DNA of 11,532 nucleotides. Source: an uncultured Saprospiraceae bacterium (GTDB taxonomy: Bacteria; Bacteroidota; Bacteroidia; Chitinophagales; Saprospiraceae). The stretch spans positions 1-11,532 of the forward strand of contig CALMIT010000739.1 in assembly GCA_937864255.1 (NCBI GenBank), in the 5' to 3' direction. The notes beneath the pieces were generated by a model, which saw only the letters and a list, made by a program, of their open reading frames with translations, ran no database searches and had not been told where the DNA came from. A program made the position numbers and the translations under genes. This document shows, piece by piece, positions 7,504 to 11,532 of this stretch. The stretch's first letter is position 1, and each line of letters starts with the position of its first letter.

Positions 7504-10500
7504 GTACCTTTTTCAAACTGGAAGAAATCACAGGGCAATACCGCTCATTCGTTGATAATCAAGTGCTTACGGCGAAACAACTCAACGAAATCGTGGATTT
7601 TTTTGAGGATCAGCAGCGGCTTACCCGTACGCGCCTGATTGGGGTAGGGATTGTCTGCGGCTTGCAAATAAAACAGTCCGGGGCGGAGGTACATTTATCG
7701 CACGGTTGCGGGGTGACGACGGACGGCGATTTGTTGCACCATGCAGGCTTTTTGAAAGCCGGCGAAAGTGAAGAATCTGCCACGGATTTGGTTTTTAAAA
7801 ATTATAAAACTTATGACGACCAGGCGGCACATTATCCGCCATTTTGGAAAAATGCGGAAGAGCAAATCCAGCTTTGGGAACTTTTCACTGAAAAAATGTC
7901 GGAAGGGCAAAGTGATTTAAAACCGCTGGCAGATCTCCCCGCAGAAGTTCCTTTTAATGATCTGGCAGCTATTTTATACCTCGAAAATTATCCGAAAGAT
8001 ACGGACCTCTGCACCGCTGCCGATTGCGACAGCCAGGGTGTTTTGCAGGTGTCGAGGCACAAACTTTTACTGGCTAAAAAAGCGGACATTGAAGCATTTG
8101 TCAGCCTGGGCGATTCTATTTTTAAAAACGACCTTGGCGCGTCGGATGCGCTGGTGTTGCTGCCCGACATGTCCGTTCCAAGGCTGGTTTTGAATGCTTC
8201 CCTGACTAAAAACTATGACGCTTTATCCGAGGCTTATAAAAAAATAATACTGGCTTCTGCGCCGCTGCTGCGCAATGCACTTCAAAGCTTGTTTGGCGAT
8301 TTTGGCGCATTACTCGATCCGGCCAACGCGGTCTCAAAACCCGCGATTCTCAATACGCTTACCGGTATTTTTAATGAAAGCAATTTGTCGCCTGCGCGGA
8401 TTCAATACCGATATGATTTTTTGAAAGATTTGGCGGAAGCTTACAACGAACTGAAAGAAATGCTTTTCGAGCTGCGCGTTCAGTGCTGTCCGTCTTATTT
8501 GGCTTTTCCGAAGCATCTTTTATTGGGCGCTTTTGGCGGCAGCGGCAGTTTTTCTACTTACCGCCACGGGTGGTATCCTTCGCCCGCCACTGTCGGCGAC
8601 AATTTGCAGGTCAAAAAACTACGGGCTCTTTTTATCCGCCTGACGGAATTAGTGCGCAATTTTTCAAATCCGCCGGACAAAGGCATTAAAGTCACGCCCA
8701 GCCACACCGGCGACGTTCGCCTCGGAGCGCGCGCGCTTCCTTTTTATTACAATTTTTCCAATGAACTGCTCGACAATTGGGATTTTGAAAAAGGAAGAAG
8801 GGGACAAGGCAGGAGAACACTTTCGTACAACGCAGATCAGTACGCATTGCCCGGCGACGACGCTACTGTCAATGCCTTGAAATATGGTTTGGACAAACAT
8901 AATTTTTTCCGGGTGGAAGGTCATCAGGGGCGCGAATATGCGGCTGTATTGAAAGAGTTGATTGAAATAAAAAGCCGGAATGGATTGGCAATTGATATTT
9001 TGTCCCTGCGCATCGGCACCAATGCCTCCGAAATTGATACCGACAAATATGCCTGCGTTTTTGAAGATTTGGAAACGATGCTGCTCTCCTGGCGCACTGA
9101 GCAGGAGTGCCTTTTTTCCAATATCGCAAAGTTTTTCTCAGGCTTTCAAACCGATAAACCCGGCATACACATCGCTTATGCCGATAAATTGGCGGCTATG
9201 CGAAGCGTCAGGGCAGTGGTCACACCTACCAAAGCTGCGATACAAGTAACGGGTGCAAAAACAGGCAATAAAATCGTCGGGCTAAATAATCTTTACCAGG
9301 TCAATACTTCAGTGCCGGACAACCTCGTGATCGAGAGTAATACTGCCGGCGCATACATTTTTGATATTTTGGATAAAAACCCCGAAGGATCTTTTTTCGA
9401 TTGGAAGGCGGAGACAGATGCAAAAATTGAAACAATCAAAGAAAATCCGGAGTGGCAGCTTGATGATGTAAAAGTCGCTTTGGAAGTGCCCGCGGAACTT
9501 ATGCTGTATGCGGGGCAGGCAACCAAATTCATACCGGATTCCATCAAAGTAGCGGATAAAACCAGCAGCAACAAATACCGCGATTTTGTAGAAAAAATGT
9601 GCCGCACAGCTGAAAAATCGAAAACCACTTTAGTGGAAATTTTTTCCAAAACGACTTACAATAAAAAAGGCTACGAAGAGCGCTACCTATTTTTGCTCGA
9701 CCAAATTTTGGCAAATTGCTGCGCTGCCGAGGGCATTGAAGTCATCATGGACGAAATCGAAAAACGCAAACAGGAAATTCTGGACCTGACTTCTTTCGAA
9801 AAATATACCGAAAAACATCCCGGACTTGAACACCTCGCGGGCGTACCGAAAGGCGGCACTTTTGTACTCGTGTATAAAGAATCGCCGAAATCACAGGTAA
9901 TTGCGGTGCGGCTTGACAATGCTTCCGAATTTACCGTGGTGGCAGATTTTTGTCTGCCTTATCTCTGTTGCTCGGATTGCCCGCCAGTGGCGTACATTTT
10001 GCCGAAAGAAAAAGTGAGCCTGCGCCTCCCTGCCGCGTATGTCTGTCTGGATGAAAATACCCGCCCGTTGCGTTTTGAAGCAAGCCCGGCCAATGGAAAT
10101 ATAAAAGCCGACATCGGCGGCGAAGCAATTGTCGAAACAAACGAAGAGGGAATCAGCTTTTTCAATCCGTCCAAACTGGCTGCCGAATTTTTTGGTCGGA
10201 CGATAAAATTTACGGTGGACGACCAACTGACGGATTGCAGCATCATTGTGCTCCGCAAACCAAAACCTGCCTTTGGTTTCAATGCGCCGGAATATGATCC
10301 GGAGCGCAAAACCGCTACTGTTCAGTTTGTGAACAAAACGGAGAGCCGGACGGGCGACAGCTTTACCTATTTCTGGGAATTTGGAGACGGACAAACCAGC
10401 GGTGAGGCAAACCCGCCGGCGATAAGCTACGCACTCGATCAACTCAGAGAAAAACAACTTAGCGCCTTGACTGTAAAATTGACGGTTTCCAATGGTCGCT

Positions 10501-11075
10501 GCGTGGAATCTGTCGACCAGATTTTAGAACTGGACATCAGCGTTCCCGCGCCTTCGCCCACCGGTAGGGAGTGCGTGGATGCCGGCATTATCCAATTAAA
10601 AAGCGATATGGAAACCATCGCACAGATGCAAACTACGCGTGTGACAGGTACGCTTGGTCAGTTGATGAAAAAAGTATTGCTTTTTTACGACCAGGTTTTG
10701 AACGACAATGAAAATTATTTCAACGGAAAGCAAAACGATACATTTTTGCAAAGCTGGCAATCTTTGACCACCGATATGCAAAAACTGCTTGAAAACAGCC
10801 CGAATTCCAATTTTATCAAGATCATGCGGGCGACGCAGGTACTTTTGTTGCGTATGTTTTTGACGGTATTGGCTTGTCAAAAAGATTTGAGCAACAGCAC
10901 GGGCTTGAAAGAGGCGATGGAGTTTTATATGGCAAGTCTGAAATTTTTGATAGAAACCGCACCGGAGGAAGTGAAAGATTTGAAATACGCTGAGTTTCTC
11001 AAGAACTACGAGCCCAAAACGAAAGACCGTACTTTCCTCAGTTTTGTAAGCGCCATTAAAAAATTGTTTAGTTGA
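7500..11075 (+). CDS. Large CIS-associated protein with PKD domain, function unassigned (baseplate or fibre component suspected)
   Basis: I do not recognise a named family for this 1191-residue protein as a whole. The N-terminus (DNQVLTAKQLNEIVDFFEDQ, then GVGIVCGLQI at about 49-58 and LSHGCGVTTDGDLL near 67-80) resembles a wedge or fibre attachment segment seen in CIS and phage tail proteins, where a helix precedes 'G.GVVCGL....V..G...D..G'. Cysteine pairs or clusters occur at 171/176 (CTAADC), 329/330 (CCPSYLAFPKHLLLGAFG) and 818-827 (CLPYLCCSDCPP). Residues about 840-920 look like an Ig-like beta domain (SPANGNIKADIGGEA, later FNPSKLAAEFFGRTIKFTVD). A PKD domain follows at about 920-1015, marked by YFWEFGDGQTSGE with WEFGDG at 959-964. 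The last 160 residues appear helical. There is no signal peptide or membrane segment. It occupies the slot between Afp12-like and tape-measure genes where Afp carries its tail fibre (Afp13), but its sequence is not fibre-repeat-like. Confidence 0.75.
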   Translation: MSTFFKLEEITGQYRSFVDNQVLTAKQLNEIVDFFEDQQRLTRTRLIGVGIVCGLQIKQSGAEVHLSHGCGVTTDGDLLHHAGFLKAGESEESATDLVFKNYKTYDDQAAHYPPFWKNAEEQIQLWELFTEKMSEGQSDLKPLADLPAEVPFNDLAAILYLENYPKDTDLCTAADCDSQGVLQVSRHKLLLAKKADIEAFVSLGDSIFKNDLGASDALVLLPDMSVPRLVLNASLTKNYDALSEAYKKIILASAPLLRNALQSLFGDFGALLDPANAVSKPAILNTLTGIFNESNLSPARIQYRYDFLKDLAEAYNELKEMLFELRVQCCPSYLAFPKHLLLGAFGGSGSFSTYRHGWYPSPATVGDNLQVKKLRALFIRLTELVRNFSNPPDKGIKVTPSHTGDVRLGARALPFYYNFSNELLDNWDFEKGRRGQGRRTLSYNADQYALPGDDATVNALKYGLDKHNFFRVEGHQGREYAAVLKELIEIKSRNGLAIDILSLRIGTNASEIDTDKYACVFEDLETMLLSWRTEQECLFSNIAKFFSGFQTDKPGIHIAYADKLAAMRSVRAVVTPTKAAIQVTGAKTGNKIVGLNNLYQVNTSVPDNLVIESNTAGAYIFDILDKNPEGSFFDWKAETDAKIETIKENPEWQLDDVKVALEVPAELMLYAGQATKFIPDSIKVADKTSSNKYRDFVEKMCRTAEKSKTTLVEIFSKTTYNKKGYEERYLFLLDQILANCCAAEGIEVIMDEIEKRKQEILDLTSFEKYTEKHPGLEHLAGVPKGGTFVLVYKESPKSQVIAVRLDNASEFTVVADFCLPYLCCSDCPPVAYILPKEKVSLRLPAAYVCLDENTRPLRFEASPANGNIKADIGGEAIVETNEEGISFFNPSKLAAEFFGRTIKFTVDDQLTDCSIIVLRKPKPAFGFNAPEYDPERKTATVQFVNKTESRTGDSFTYFWEFGDGQTSGEANPPAISYALDQLREKQLSALTVKLTVSNGRCVESVDQILELDISVPAPSPTGRECVDAGIIQLKSDMETIAQMQTTRVTGTLGQLMKKVLLFYDQVLNDNENYFNGKQNDTFLQSWQSLTTDMQKLLENSPNSNFIKIMRATQVLLLRMFLTVLACQKDLSNSTGLKEAMEFYMASLKFLIETAPEEVKDLKYAEFLKNYEPKTKDRTFLSFVSAIKKLFS

Positions 11076-11080
11076 GCGAT

Positions 11081-11532
11081 ATGAGCAGAATTCTCATTGA
11101 ACGGGTCAATGTAGAGATACACGCGCCGCCAGGCGCGAAAGGTTTTCCTTTGCAGGAAAAAATACTGGGCATTTTGAATCATGAAGTGTTTCCAAAAATT
11201 GAAATCTGGCTGGAGCAATATGAAAAAAAAGAAAGGCTCAAACTCAGGTTGCCGGTTTTGAATCTGGCTGAAATTAAGCTTTCCGGGATGCACATAGAGA
11301 GCGATTTGGGCGATCAGATTCTGAAAAGTTTTCAAGTTCAAATTCAGGAATTTGCCCAAAACCTGCGGACGGAAAATATAACATCGCCTGCGAGCGGCAC
11401 TCATAAGAGTGATTTGGAAAGCGCTAAAATCCGCGAAGACAAATCTGAAGTTTACATCTGTTTTTTAAAAACCGGCGTTTTGCCCTGGTGGTTCGATCGC
11501 TCGGAATGGCCGGAACTCAAAACTGAGATTGA
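11081..11532 (+). CDS. CIS tape-measure-type protein (Afp14-like), N-terminal 150 residues, 3' end outside window
   Basis: The frame opens at the ATG five bases after the previous stop and runs without a stop to the window edge, giving 150 codons plus two bases. It starts MSRILIERVNVEIHA, typical of the contractile injection system tape-measure family, whose members begin with a short 'I..L.L.....' strand. The second beta/helix block at about 62-96 (LAEIKLSGMHIESDLGDQIL, then FQVQIQEFAQNLR) matches the family's 'I..L.IDLG....L...L...L...L' pattern. After a variable linker (97-120) comes CFLKTGVLPWWF at 127-138, matching the family's 'FL.TG.LPWW' element, its best signature. Full proteins of this family are much longer. 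The role by family is setting tube length during assembly. No Shine-Dalgarno sequence is visible before the start. Confidence 0.85.
   Translation, partial: MSRILIERVNVEIHAPPGAKGFPLQEKILGILNHEVFPKIEIWLEQYEKKERLKLRLPVLNLAEIKLSGMHIESDLGDQILKSFQVQIQEFAQNLRTENITSPASGTHKSDLESAKIREDKSEVYICFLKTGVLPWWFDRSEWPELKTEI

Noticed and set aside
9891..10457. 188-codon minus-strand open frame opposite the PKD region
   Set aside because: It lies antisense to a region with clear Ig-like and PKD signatures and resembles no protein family; it is a shadow frame.
11081..11532. Toxin or effector gene at the right edge
   Set aside because: The repeated strand-helix pattern and the FLKTGVLPWW element identify it as a tape-measure-type structural protein.

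Overview
The window is the interior of a contractile injection system (CIS) locus of the extracellular/Afp-PVC-like lineage, the group of phage-tail-like machines that includes Afp, PVC, AlgoCIS and the Bacteroidales systems. All seven genes are on the + strand and packed almost without gaps. Both ends are cut: the left edge lies inside the VgrG-like spike gene and the right edge inside a tape-measure-type gene. No RNA gene, mobile element, CRISPR array, terminator or convincing promoter was found, and no intergenic gap exceeds about 45 bases.

The organism is most likely a member of the Bacteroidota, possibly in or near the Saprospiria or Cytophagia. This is an inference from three things: A/T-rich leaders mostly lacking Shine-Dalgarno sequences, very large baseplate proteins of the kind found in Bacteroidota CIS loci, and a PKD domain inside a structural protein. 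GC content looks intermediate and even, with no sign of a recently acquired insert.

Layout, left to right: (1) the C-terminal 172 codons of the VgrG/Afp8-like spike; (2) a 101-residue PAAR tip protein; (3) a 133-residue gp25/GPW-like baseplate wedge protein; (4) a 1142-residue baseplate J/gp47-type protein (Afp11-like); (5) a 925-residue second large baseplate protein (Afp12-like or gp6-like); (6) a 1191-residue protein with a fibre/wedge-like N-terminus, cysteine clusters, Ig-like and PKD domains and a helical C-terminus, whose role is unassigned; (7) the first 150 residues of a CIS tape-measure protein with the FLKTGVLPWW-type motif. Genes 4/5 and 5/6 overlap by four bases (ATGA), so the large baseplate subunits are probably translationally coupled.

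Together these genes build the puncturing tip and baseplate: PAAR caps the VgrG trimer, the gp25-like protein connects the wedges to the sheath, and the two large wedge proteins form the ring around the spike. The tape-measure protein would set tube length. Sheath, tube and LysM-type hub genes would be expected to the left, and the AAA+ ATPase, cap and effectors to the right; none of these is in view. The least explained gene, and the best candidate for something undescribed, is the 1191-residue protein at 7500-11075.
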